Assembly: GCF_045291395.1 (NCBI RefSeq)
Contig: NZ_CP152342.1
Location: 2,294,001-2,358,000 of the forward strand
From: MR-S7 sp000400995
Lineage (GTDB): Bacteria; Pseudomonadota; Gammaproteobacteria; Burkholderiales; Burkholderiaceae_C
DNA: 64,000 nt
Direction of reading: 5' to 3'
A program made the position numbers and the translations under genes. Numbering within the stretch: position 1 is the first letter of the stretch; each line of letters begins with the position of its first letter. This document shows positions 17,497-25,448 of the stretch, piece by piece. The notes beneath the pieces are model-generated. The model was given only the letters and a program-made list of their open reading frames with translations, ran no database searches and was not told where the DNA came from.

Positions 17497-18435
17497 ATGA
17501 CACATATTCAAAACTCCATTCCCCGTCGCAACTCCTTGTTCATGGCCCTCGCCATGGCGCTACCCCTGGTCCTGTCCGCCTGCGGAGGTGGCAGTGGTGG
17601 CAGCGACACGCCTGCCCCCAGCGGCCCCAAGAGCATCACCATCGATTTCGCCGCCAAGGCTGGCACGCAAGATGTGAAATGCGGCACCGCCATCACCGGT
17701 CTGGGCAACGCCAAGGTCAGCGCCCAGTTGCACGACCTGCGCTTTTACGTGAGCAACGTCGCGCTGGTGAATGACAAGGGCGAAACCGTGCCCGTGACGC
17801 TGGACGTGAGCGACTGGCAGACCAAGGATGTGGCACTGGTGGACCTGGAAGACGGCACCGGCGGCTGCGCCGACGCTGGCACCAAGGCCATGAACCCGCA
17901 AATCAAGGGCACCGTGCCTGCTGGCACCTACACGGGTGTGAAGCTCACCGTGGGTGTTCCCGCCAGTCTGAACCACACCGACTACGCCGTGGCCACCAAG
18001 CCCATGGACGTGCAGGCCATGGCGTGGTCGTGGCAGGCAGGCCGAAAGTTCGCGCAGATCGAGGTGAACCCCACGGGTGGCGTGGTGCGCCCAGCACCAG
18101 CAGCCCCTGGCAACACCTTCTACGTGCACCTAGGCTCCACCGGCTGCACGGGCAACCCCGTGACCGGCGAAACCGTGAGCTGCGACCGCCCCAACCGCAT
18201 GGATTTCAGCTTCGCCAACTTCAACACCGCCACGCAGAAGGTGGTGGTGGACCTGGCCGCGCTGTACACCGGCACCAACCTGAACGAGGACCTGGGCGGT
18301 GCGCCTGGTTGCATGTCCGGCGCCACCGACCCTGAGTGCAACGCCATCTACAAGGTGCTTGCGCTCGACCTGATGACCGGCAAGCCGATCAACGGCGGCA
18401 GCGGCCAGACCCTGTTCCGCGCAGAGGCCAAATAA
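17497..18435 (+). CDS. mbnP: MbnP: metallo-mystery-pair four-Cys copper-binding protein
   Basis: 312 aa. A lipoprotein signal ends at VLSACGGG. The mature protein has the family features: paired cysteines (VKCGT, GGCADAG, STGCTGN, VSCDRP, PGCMSG, PECNA) and the conserved tryptophans in AMAWSWQAGRKFAQIE. In studied homologues one such Trp is oxidised to kynurenine by the partner MbnH and helps bind copper. The next gene encodes MbnH, only 2 nt away (stop TAA, then CC, then ATG), so the pair is an operon. The start follows an A-rich leader with GAATCGCC; Shine-Dalgarno is weak. Confidence 0.93.
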   Translation: MTHIQNSIPRRNSLFMALAMALPLVLSACGGGSGGSDTPAPSGPKSITIDFAAKAGTQDVKCGTAITGLGNAKVSAQLHDLRFYVSNVALVNDKGETVPVTLDVSDWQTKDVALVDLEDGTGGCADAGTKAMNPQIKGTVPAGTYTGVKLTVGVPASLNHTDYAVATKPMDVQAMAWSWQAGRKFAQIEVNPTGGVVRPAPAAPGNTFYVHLGSTGCTGNPVTGETVSCDRPNRMDFSFANFNTATQKVVVDLAALYTGTNLNEDLGGAPGCMSGATDPECNAIYKVLALDLMTGKPINGGSGQTLFRAEAK

Positions 18436-18437
18436 CC

Positions 18438-19637
18438 ATGGCACACCACCATTCGCTCACGCGGATGGCCGCCCAGGCCGCTGGCCTGGCCAGCCTGCTC
18501 GGGGCTCTGGCCCTGGGCGGCTGTGGCGGAGGGGGCACCTCCGTCAGCGACAACTCGGGCACCAGCACCAGCTGGTCCTGGGTTCTGCCATCCTTCTTCC
18601 CCACCCCCAAGGTGCCCGAGGCCAACCCCATCACCGAAGCCAAGGTGGACCTGGGCCGCTTCCTTTTCTACGATCGCCGCCTGTCAGGCAACGGCACGCA
18701 GGCCTGCGCCAGCTGCCATGTCCAGTCCAAGGCGTTCACGGACGGGCTGACCACCTCCATTGGCTCCACCGGCCAGCACCACCCGCGCAACGCCCAGGGG
18801 CTGGCCAACGTGGTCTACAACGCCACGCTCACCTGGGCCAACCCTTCGCTGGTGACGCTGGAAAAGCAGATGGAGACTCCACTCTTTGGCACTGACCCCA
18901 TCGAGATGGGCGTGAACGACGGCAACAAGGACGAGATCCTGGCTCGGCTGGCGGCCGATGGCAGCTACAAGGACAAGTTCGCCAAGGCGTACCCCGGCCA
19001 GAACGCGCCCATCAACTGGGGCAACGCCATCCACGCCATAGCATCGTTCCAGCGCACGATCCTGTCGGGCAACAGCCCTTACGACCAGTACCTGCAAGGC
19101 AAGGCCACACTGCCCCCCGCAGCTGAGCGCGGCATGAACCTGTTCTTTGGCGAAAAGGCCGAGTGCTTTCACTGCCACAGCAGCTTCAACTTCAACGACC
19201 AGATCGTGCACGCGGGCAGCCGCATCGTGGAGACACCGTTCCACAACACGGGCCTGTACAACATCGGCGGCACGGGCGCGTTCCCCGAACCCAACCGGGG
19301 CGTGTACGAGCTGACGCAGCAGGTGAAAGACATGGGCAAGTTCCGTGCGCCCAGCCTGCGCAATGTGGATGTCACCGGCCCCTATATGCACGACGGCAGC
19401 ATCGCCACGCTAGAAGACGTGCTGGACTTCTACGCCGCTGGCGGGCGCAACATCACTTCAGGCCCGCATGCGGGAGATGGCCGCGCCAACCCCAACAAGA
19501 ACGACTTCATCAACCAGATCAACCTCACCGTGCAGGAGCGAGCGGACATCGTCGCCTTTCTGAAAACGCTGACGGACCACGATCTGCTCACCAACCCCAA
19601 GCTGTCCGACCCGTTCGCGGCGGCAGGAGCGAAATAA
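18438..19637 (+). CDS. mbnH: MbnH: di-heme peroxidase-like partner of MbnP
   Basis: 399-aa lipoprotein (lipobox LGGCGGG) of the MauG/cytochrome-c-peroxidase superfamily. Heme sites CASCH (about residue 94) and CFHCH (about 244) are both present. FRAPSLRNVDVTGPYMHDG and the AHIAD-like 'NNAVGPY'-type patterns match MbnH. It is thought to oxidise a tryptophan of MbnP in the periplasm or outer-membrane face. Gene order mbnP-mbnH then a beta-barrel gene is preserved, and the stop (TAA) abuts the next ATG. Confidence 0.95.
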   Translation: MAHHHSLTRMAAQAAGLASLLGALALGGCGGGGTSVSDNSGTSTSWSWVLPSFFPTPKVPEANPITEAKVDLGRFLFYDRRLSGNGTQACASCHVQSKAFTDGLTTSIGSTGQHHPRNAQGLANVVYNATLTWANPSLVTLEKQMETPLFGTDPIEMGVNDGNKDEILARLAADGSYKDKFAKAYPGQNAPINWGNAIHAIASFQRTILSGNSPYDQYLQGKATLPPAAERGMNLFFGEKAECFHCHSSFNFNDQIVHAGSRIVETPFHNTGLYNIGGTGAFPEPNRGVYELTQQVKDMGKFRAPSLRNVDVTGPYMHDGSIATLEDVLDFYAAGGRNITSGPHAGDGRANPNKNDFINQINLTVQERADIVAFLKTLTDHDLLTNPKLSDPFAAAGAK

Positions 19638-20918
19638 ATGGCGCACTCTCTATCCACCTTGGCAGATGGAGCACGACCACTGCAGGCACGCGCCTGTGCT
19701 GTGGCAGCGGCCACGCTGTGCCTGCTCTCGCTGAACCCGGCGCGGGCGCACGACGCCAGCGACGCCAGCATTCCGGCCACACCCGGTCTGCAAATCAACG
19801 CTGCAGCTGCCGTGGGCTATCAGCACTCCGACCAGCCCGTGCCCGCACCGCGCCTGACGGGCGTGCTGGGCCTGGGCGACACCCCCACCGACCAGCGTGG
19901 CTGGGCGCTGGAACACGGCACACTGGGCGCCGGCGTGCGGCTCACGCCGCTGCTGGGCGCCACCGTCAGTTTTGGCAAACATGGCAGCGAGCGCGCCCAC
20001 ACCGAGGCGGCGTGGGTGGAGGCACGTCCGTCTGCAGACTCCGACTTCACCCTGGGCGCGGGCCGCAACCGTATGCCGCTGGGCCCCGTGATCGGCAACG
20101 CCGGTCACCTGGACCGCTTTGGCCAGATGCCACTCATCAAGCGCGCGGCGTTCAACGGCGACTGGATCGAGGACGGTGTGAACCTGTCCTGGCGCCCACA
20201 TCTGGAAGGCGCGTTCGAATGGCTGCAGGGCATCGACGCCGGGCTGTGGCGCGCGCGCCGCTTTCCGGGCAGTGAAAACGCGGCATGGGCGCCCACCGTC
20301 CGTGCCCGCGCGGCGGGCGCTTTGTGGGGCAACGCCGGTGACTGGGAGGCCGACGCCTTCTACAGCCGCTTGGAACCCCAAGGGCGCGGCGCCTACGTGC
20401 AGCGCAGCAACAGCGGCCACATCCACACCGCGCCCCAGTGCAGCGCCAGCCTGCGCGACATCACCTGTTTCGACGGCACCGTAGACCTGCTGGGCGTCAG
20501 CGCCAGCTGGGCCACCCCGTTGCCCGGCGTGCGCCTGACGGCGGCGGGCGTGCTGCGCAACGAGCTTGGCAACCTGTATTCGCAAAACGGCGACACCCGC
20601 TACAAGGGCCGCACCAGCGGTGGCTGGCTGGAGGCGCTGTGGCAACCTACTGCGCAGTGGGATGTGGCCGTGCGCCAGGAATGGCTGCGCAGCACCCACA
20701 GCCTGGACGGCCCCGGCGCCACCCTGGTGGCCACCGACGCCAACCTGCTGCCCTACCACCCCGCGCGCCGCTTCACCGCCATGCTGGGCTGGCGCCCCCA
20801 CCCCAGCGTGCTGCTGGCTGTGGAGGCAGGGCGCGAGCGCATCGCAGGCCAGGGCAACAGCCTGGTAGCGCTACGGCTGGTCTACACACCCGGCCCGCTG
20901 TTGGAGAGAAGCTGGTGA
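19638..20918 (+). CDS. Outer-membrane beta-barrel protein of the MbnPH cluster
   Basis: 426 aa. A signal peptide ends near LNPARAHD. The rest shows alternating hydrophobic/polar strands with Gly and aromatic residues, e.g. LEHGTLGAGVRLTPLLGATVSFG and SGGWLEALWQPTAQW. It ends in RLVYTPGPLLERSW, and terminal Trp/Phe is usual for barrels. Its start ATG directly follows the mbnH stop (TAAATG), giving tight coupling. Role: probably a porin or receptor for the copper pair; substrate not readable. Confidence 0.8.
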   Translation: MAHSLSTLADGARPLQARACAVAAATLCLLSLNPARAHDASDASIPATPGLQINAAAAVGYQHSDQPVPAPRLTGVLGLGDTPTDQRGWALEHGTLGAGVRLTPLLGATVSFGKHGSERAHTEAAWVEARPSADSDFTLGAGRNRMPLGPVIGNAGHLDRFGQMPLIKRAAFNGDWIEDGVNLSWRPHLEGAFEWLQGIDAGLWRARRFPGSENAAWAPTVRARAAGALWGNAGDWEADAFYSRLEPQGRGAYVQRSNSGHIHTAPQCSASLRDITCFDGTVDLLGVSASWATPLPGVRLTAAGVLRNELGNLYSQNGDTRYKGRTSGGWLEALWQPTAQWDVAVRQEWLRSTHSLDGPGATLVATDANLLPYHPARRFTAMLGWRPHPSVLLAVEAGRERIAGQGNSLVALRLVYTPGPLLERSW

Positions 20919-20989
20919 TGCCCCGGCCCCACACCCCAGCCCGCTGAAACTTCAGCGCTCCTCAAACCATCGATACAGAAACACACCGC

Positions 20990-21505
20990 ATGACAACAAC
21001 TTCCCTCTCGCCCGCCCGCCGCGGCGTGCTGCACACCATGGCAGCCTTGGCGCTGCTGGGTGCAGCGCACTTCACGCCCGCCCACGCCCACGACTTCCGC
21101 GCGGGCCAGCTCGTCATCGATCACCCCTATGCCACGCCATCGCTGGCGGGTACGCCCAACGGCGCGGCCTACCTGCGCGGCATCCGCAACCGGGGTTCCG
21201 CACCCGACCGGCTGGTGGCCGCCAGCACGCCGGTGGCCGAGCGCGTGGAGCTGCACGAGATGAGCACCGAAGGCGATGTGATGCGCATGCGCGAAGTGCC
21301 CGCCATCGACCTGCCCGCCGGGCAGGAAGTGCAGCTGCGCCACGGCCAGCGCTACCACCTGATGCTCATCAACCTGCGCCAGCCGCTGAAGGTGGGCGAC
21401 CGGTTCGACCTGACGCTGAAGTTCGAGAAGGCGGGCGAGAGAACGGTGAAGGCGTGGGTGCAGCAGCCAAGATCGCAGGGAAGCGAAAGCGGGCACAAGC
21501 ACTAG
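20990..21505 (+). CDS. PCuAC periplasmic copper chaperone
   Basis: 171 aa. A twin-arginine-like or Sec signal (RRGVLHTMAALALLGAAHF) ends near HAHD. The mature domain has the PCuAC fold with copper ligands in the order H-E-M ... M-R-M ... H-L-M (LHEMSTEGDVMRMREV, RYHLMLINL), and ends with SGHKH. PCuAC delivers Cu(I) to Sco/cytochrome oxidase. It closes the metal cluster 71 nt after the barrel gene. Confidence 0.93.
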   Translation: MTTTSLSPARRGVLHTMAALALLGAAHFTPAHAHDFRAGQLVIDHPYATPSLAGTPNGAAYLRGIRNRGSAPDRLVAASTPVAERVELHEMSTEGDVMRMREVPAIDLPAGQEVQLRHGQRYHLMLINLRQPLKVGDRFDLTLKFEKAGERTVKAWVQQPRSQGSESGHKH

Positions 21506-21652
21506 ATCTACAACGCTCTTTCAAACTCTGAGTCAGGCAATCAACTGCTGATTGAACTGGAGCGAGCAATTGCAGTTGACCGCTTCCAGCTCAAGCAGTC
21601 ATTCAGTCGGCGCCTTCGAAAGACTGCAACCAGCCTGAAGCCGCCCTTGTGA
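21506..21652 (+). pseudogene. Possible gene remnant after the PCuAC gene
   Basis: An open 48-codon reading (IYNALSNSESGNQLLIELERA ... LKPPL, TGA at 21650) begins in frame immediately after the PCuAC stop and has no start codon. Its charged helical character (ERAIAVDRFQLKQ) looks more like real protein than random sequence. It may be the tail of a gene truncated when the cluster was inserted. No family recognised. Confidence 0.35.
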
Positions 21653-21665
21653 CACCGCTTCATGC

Positions 21666-21950
21666 CTAGACCAGCTCGCGCAATACCTCGGGGTGGCGCT
21701 GCGCTACAGCCAGCAGCGTTTGCGCCGCGCCACTGGGGCGACGGCGCCCCTGCTCCCATTCCTGCAAGGTGCGCACAGACACACCCATGAGCGCGGCAAA
21801 CTGCGCCTGCGAAAGCTCCGAGGCCGCACGCACACTGGCCACCGGCGAATGCACCACCATACCCTGGCCTGCGCGCATCTGCTTGACCGATGCCAGCAGC
21901 TTCAGGCCCAGCTCTTCGCCCGTCATGGATTCACGCTTGGTAGTAGGCAT
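21666..21950 (-). CDS. HigA/XRE-type antitoxin
   Basis: 94 aa. The helix-turn-helix is SELSQAQFAALMGVSVRTLQEWEQGRRRPSG (residues 50-80), a classical Cro/CI-type domain in antitoxin setting. The ATG at 21950 (MPTTKRES) overlaps the toxin's end by 20 bp, so the toxin comes first in the operon, as in HigBA. The antitoxin probably binds the palindrome upstream of the toxin. Confidence 0.88.
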   Translation of the reverse strand: MPTTKRESMTGEELGLKLLASVKQMRAGQGMVVHSPVASVRAASELSQAQFAALMGVSVRTLQEWEQGRRRPSGAAQTLLAVAQRHPEVLRELV

Positions 21951-22257
21951 TCTCGATCTCCTGCTTGATGGCCTTGAGGATGTGCACCGGGATGTTGCCG
22001 CGCACCGCCTTGGCATAGATCACCAGCAGGTGAATCACGCCTTTGTCCAGCCGGTTGAAATAAATCACTCGCACCCCGCCGCGCTTGCCCATGCCGTTGC
22101 GCACCCAGCGCACTTTGCGACAACCGCCCGAGCCAGGAATCACGTCGCCAGCTTCAGGATTGAGCGCAAGCCATGCGCAGAATTCTCCGCGCTCACCTTC
22201 CGCCCAAATATCTTTTGCATCTGCGCTGAAGATAGGCGTTTCGATGATGGTGTACAT
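21931..22257 (-). CDS. RelE/HigB-type toxin
   Basis: 108 aa, starting MYTIIETPIFSADAKDIWAEGE. The family shape is compact beta/alpha with GCRKVRWVRNGMGKRGGVRVIYF and a C-terminal KAIKQEI. Such toxins cleave mRNA in the ribosome, held in check by the downstream antitoxin. The ATG at 22257 lies 6 nt after a TATAAT box that is part of a palindrome (22260-22290). Another ATG lies 18 nt upstream at the palindrome centre (MTYNAAM), but is less plausible. Confidence 0.85.
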   Translation of the reverse strand: MYTIIETPIFSADAKDIWAEGERGEFCAWLALNPEAGDVIPGSGGCRKVRWVRNGMGKRGGVRVIYFNRLDKGVIHLLVIYAKAVRGNIPVHILKAIKQEIENAYYQA

Positions 22258-22259
22258 GG

Positions 22260-22290
22260 CTGCATTATACGTCATTGACGTATAATGCAG
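22260..22290. promoter_or_regulatory. 31-bp palindromic operator of the toxin-antitoxin pair
   Basis: A perfect inverted repeat with 15-nt arms (CTGCATTATACGTCA / TGACGTATAATGCAG) around one central T. A TATAAT hexamer lies within both arms, so a minus-strand -10 box (22269-22264) sits six bases before the toxin ATG at 22257. This suggests a leaderless or nearly leaderless toxin mRNA, with repression by the antitoxin masking the -10. Confidence 0.85.
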
Positions 22291-22744
22291 GTAATGGAAA
22301 GAGGCTCCCCAGGAGCAGCATCCCGAATTCCTCAGGTGGCCAAGCAGCAGTCAGCTTGCTACCACGGTGCGTTTTGAAGTCACTACCGTACATCCAAGCA
22401 TCCAAGGCGTCTCCATGGCACTGATGGGAGATGACGCTCTACATCTGGCAGGTGCTTCTTGTAGTTGCCCAGTACCGGGCATGACCGGTACCGAAGTAGC
22501 CCAGTTGGAGGAGCATGCCGAGCATGCTGCCGAACTACATCAGCCTCCTAGGCGACGAACTGATTGCCGCAGAAGCTCGCTTAGTTTCAGTTGCCCCGGG
22601 TCGTTCGCCCTGGGAGCCTCTCTAGAAACAACGACTCCTGCCTACGATGCTGACCGGTGCGCTAACGAGCTTGGTGCCAATTGGCATAGCCGACGACAGC
22701 ATGACTTCTAGGACACGGCAAGGACACGATGCCAGAAAAAGAAA
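22291..22744. other. Intergenic stretch without convincing gene
   Basis: No supported coding region is visible between the TA operator and the proline-tRNA terminator. The one plus-strand open frame (22367-22711) has no ribosome site and a composition unlike a protein. Sequence composition drops in GC here, which suggests old insertion or remnant DNA. Confidence 0.6.
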
Positions 22745-22777
22745 AAGGGGTTACAGCAAAAACTGCTGTAACCCCTT
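22745..22777 (-). terminator. Rho-independent terminator of the tRNA-Pro gene
   Basis: A perfect 14-bp stem with 5-nt loop (arm AAGGGGTTACAGCA). On the minus strand it is followed by a T-rich tail (TTTTCTTTTTC). It lies 9 nt beyond the CCA end of the tRNA fragment and would terminate tRNA-Pro transcription. Confidence 0.85.
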
Positions 22778-22786
22778 GATTTTAAA

Positions 22787-22831
22787 TGGTCGGCGTGGCG
22801 GGATTCGAACTCGCGACCCCTTGCACCCCAT
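22787..22831 (-). other. 3' fragment of tRNA-Pro(GGG): integration-site remnant (att)
   Basis: On the minus strand the sequence runs from the anticodon loop (ATGGGGT, anticodon GGG) through the TpsiC arm (GAGTTCGAATCCC) to the acceptor (CACGCCGACCA). The matching 5' half is absent: to the right the sequence changes to unrelated, lower-GC DNA. This is the duplicated 3' end left by site-specific integration. The intact tRNA is expected at the other end of the element, outside this window. A tyrosine recombinase follows 160 nt away. Confidence 0.85.
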
Positions 22832-22994
22832 CGAATTAATTACACTTTTTCCCCGAACGTCCTCGGACGTTGCCGGATTAAAAAACCCTTTGTATTCAAT
22901 AGGTTAAATCGGAATCTTCGTCTTCTGAGGTTCAATGAAATCCGGGGGTAGCCAGCGGCTGGTTTACCCCTCGGTTTACCCCTCAGGAGCATTT

Positions 22995-24557
22995 ATGACC
23001 CGCTATCCCAAGGCCGGCAAAGGCCGCAAATGGACCATCAAGGAGCTGGAAGCGATCCCCGTCGAGTGGAAGGGCGATACCCTCAGCGATGGTGATGGCC
23101 TGACTGGCGAAGTCCGCGTTGCCAGCGACGGTGCCGTGTCCATCCGATTCAAAAGCGCCTTCAAATGGGAAGGCAAAGTCGCCTGGCACCAGTGCGGAAC
23201 CTGGCCCACCGTGAGCCTGGAATCCATCCGCCGCTCCCGCGACGACGCCCGCGAACAGGTGCGCTCCGGCGTCGATCCCCGCGACCACAAGAAAGCCGAG
23301 CGCATCGAGGCCCAAGCCCGCGTCGAGGCTGTGATCGCCGAGAAGGCCCGGCAGGATGCCGCCGACGCCACCGTACAGCAAATGTTCGATGCCTGGATGG
23401 CCGATGGCGTCAACCGCAAGGACGACAACGCGGAACTGAAGCGCTCCTTCGAGAAAGACCTCCTGCCGGTCATCGGGCACCTGCCCGTTCGCCAAGTCAC
23501 TGAAAGCCACCTGCGTGATCTGCTGCGCGCAGTCATTCGACGCGGAGTCTTTCGCATGGCCATATGCCTCTACAACGATCTGGTGCAGATGTTCCACTGG
23601 GCCGAGAGGCGTCAGCCCTGGCGCGGCCTGATGATTGAGGGCAACCCAGCAGAACTGGTCGAAATCGCCAAGCTGCTGCCGAGCGACTACGACCTCGACG
23701 GCGAGCGCGAACGCATCCTGTGCCCCGACGAAATCCGCGAGCTGCGCGACATCTTCCTGCAGATGCAGGCCGACTACGACACCGCTCCCAACAAACGCTC
23801 CACGACGCGCCCCCTGCAACAGGAAAGCCAACTCGCACTGTGGATCTCGCTGGGCACCACCTGCCGGATCGGCGAACTACTGATGGCCGAATGGAAGCAC
23901 GTCGATATAAAAAAAGGCGAGTGGTTCATCCCCCGGGAGAACGTCAAGGGCCGCATCGGCAAAAAGCAGGATCAGTTGGTCTTCCTGTCCGACTTCGCCT
24001 TGCGCCAATTCAAGGCCCTGCACGCCCTCACCGGCGATACTCGCTGGTGCTTCCCTGCCAGGCACGTGAAGGACAGCCATGTGTGCGTGAAATCCATCTC
24101 CAAGCAAGTGGGCGATCGGCAAACCCAATTCAAAAAGCGGACAAAACCGCTGAAGAAGCGCCGCCACGACAACACCCTGGTGCTAGCCAAGGGCACCAAC
24201 GGAGAATGGACACCCCACGATATGCGCCGCACGGCTGCCACGATGATGCAAGCCTTGCGCATCAACCCCGATGTGATTGACCGCTGCCAGAACCATGTGA
24301 TGAAGGGCAGCCGGGTGCGCAGGCACTACCTGCACCACGACTACGCCGATGAAAAACGCGAAGCCTGGCGCGTGCTCGGAGCCAAGCTGGAAGAGATCCT
24401 AGCCGCTTCGCCGATCATCGACCTCTCCATCGTCTTTCCTGATGATATTGGGAGCGCTCTACCCAACGAAAGCCGCCCATCCGCAACTCCATATGAGTCA
24501 GCCTTTGGCCTGTTCACCGTACAGATTCAAGGAGACGAGCTCATGCGGACGATCTAG
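22995..24557 (+). CDS. Tyrosine-recombinase (phage-type) integrase
   Basis: 520 aa. The N-terminal domain resembles the DUF4102-like arm-binding part, followed by SAM-like core (about 150-250). The catalytic part has Arg in TTCRIGELLMAEW, His-Arg in PHDMRRTAATMM and the nucleophile Tyr in HYLHHDYADEKREAW. AGGAG five nt upstream of ATG 22995 fixes the start, and an upstream in-frame ATG is less likely. It is transcribed away from the att fragment. It differs from the Tn4371-type integrase expected with the conjugation genes, so this is probably a separate tRNA-Pro island. Confidence 0.95.
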   Translation: MTRYPKAGKGRKWTIKELEAIPVEWKGDTLSDGDGLTGEVRVASDGAVSIRFKSAFKWEGKVAWHQCGTWPTVSLESIRRSRDDAREQVRSGVDPRDHKKAERIEAQARVEAVIAEKARQDAADATVQQMFDAWMADGVNRKDDNAELKRSFEKDLLPVIGHLPVRQVTESHLRDLLRAVIRRGVFRMAICLYNDLVQMFHWAERRQPWRGLMIEGNPAELVEIAKLLPSDYDLDGERERILCPDEIRELRDIFLQMQADYDTAPNKRSTTRPLQQESQLALWISLGTTCRIGELLMAEWKHVDIKKGEWFIPRENVKGRIGKKQDQLVFLSDFALRQFKALHALTGDTRWCFPARHVKDSHVCVKSISKQVGDRQTQFKKRTKPLKKRRHDNTLVLAKGTNGEWTPHDMRRTAATMMQALRINPDVIDRCQNHVMKGSRVRRHYLHHDYADEKREAWRVLGAKLEEILAASPIIDLSIVFPDDIGSALPNESRPSATPYESAFGLFTVQIQGDELMRTI

Positions 24558-25409
24558 CAGCAGTGGTCTTTGTCAGGAGAGCAAGATAGAGATCGAAACA
24601 AGCCACAGCGATATCAAACTGGGCCAAATTGACCTGCCGCACCTGATCAAGGTCGAGCGGCTCCGTTCCGCCAAAACCGTAGCAGACCGCAGTCTTCCCT
24701 GAAACGGGAACCCACTCACATCCCCCATCTGCCCGCCTTTCCATCCGCGTCGCCTGCTCAATTGTGCGTGTAACCATGCGGGTAGTGCCTCTTGAGAATC
24801 TGGGGGCAATGCTGTGGCTCGAACGGTTGCGGAAGTCCGAAGTTGCATCCCGCGTCGTGCCGTCGTCCAGTCTCCGCAGATTGTCCAGTAGGCTCCTTCC
24901 TTTCGGCCACCTGTTTATGACACTCGCCAGTTGTTCTTCTTTTTTCGCCGCGTCGGATATTTGCGCTCCTCCCAAGGAGCCTGATCTAGGATCAGCCGAT
25001 CTTTGTATGAGGAGTCAGTCGCCAGAAGCACCTGGTGCATCCCGTTCGTTACAACAAACGTGAAGGTGTCGCGAATCGCGCTTGGTTGGAAAAGACAATA
25101 GGTCGCAAGCGGTGCGATGAATTCGTATTCCAACTGCCAAGTGTCCTCGTCGGAGTAGCCTTGCGACACAGTCAGCCATGCATGCCAGTGCCTGAGAGTA
25201 CCCAACCATGCATTCAGGATATTGGTAAGCTCTCTGAGTTCGTCCTTGATCAACATATCGCCCATCGCCGACCATCGGGGAGCGCTCAAGTCGACTACGT
25301 TGTATGGCAGATATGCTCGTGACGGCTGGCAGGCTTCCTGCGCACGAACCCGCAGATAGGCCTCGAAAGCCTTTTTCAAAAATTCGTCATATTCGTCGGG
25401 AGTCATCAT
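24541..25409 (-). CDS. HEPN-like protein split over two frames at a -1 slippery heptamer
   Basis: Frame 1 starts at ATG 25409 (MMTPDEYDEF) and ends at 24915. A second frame continues to 24541. The frames overlap at the heptamer A AAA AAG (24945-24939), in the exact phase of the dnaX/IS-type -1 frameshift signal: codons AAA AAG in frame 1, AAA AAA GAA after slippage. The slip gives a joined protein of about 289 aa, ...RKKEEQLASVINRW.... The joined second part has a HEPN-type R-x4-H motif (FRNRSSH). HEPN proteins are often ribonucleases in defence. An alternative is a one-A indel or error (7 A would also restore the frame). A stop at 24915 would otherwise give a truncated 165-aa product. Confidence 0.7.
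24939..24945 (-). promoter_or_regulatory. Candidate -1 programmed ribosomal frameshift heptamer
   Basis: A AAA AAG on the minus strand, in phase so that tandem slippage moves ribosomes to the frame that stays open to 24541. A GGGAGGAG sequence lies about 20 nt upstream, a possible Shine-Dalgarno-like stimulator, though further away than in dnaX. No strong downstream hairpin was seen by eye. Confidence 0.5.
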
Positions 25410-25448
25410 TTCCCCTGGATACGCTGGCAAGCATATTGCATCCAGCCC

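Noticed and set aside
22367..22711. 114-aa plus-strand frame before the tRNA fragment
   Set aside because: No ribosome site, no motif and no codon signal.
22787..22831. Intact tRNA gene
   Set aside because: Only the 3' half of tRNA-Pro is present; D-arm and 5' acceptor strand are absent.
23165..24280. Alternative plus-strand frames inside the integrase
   Set aside because: Arg/Pro-rich shadows lacking recombinase motifs.
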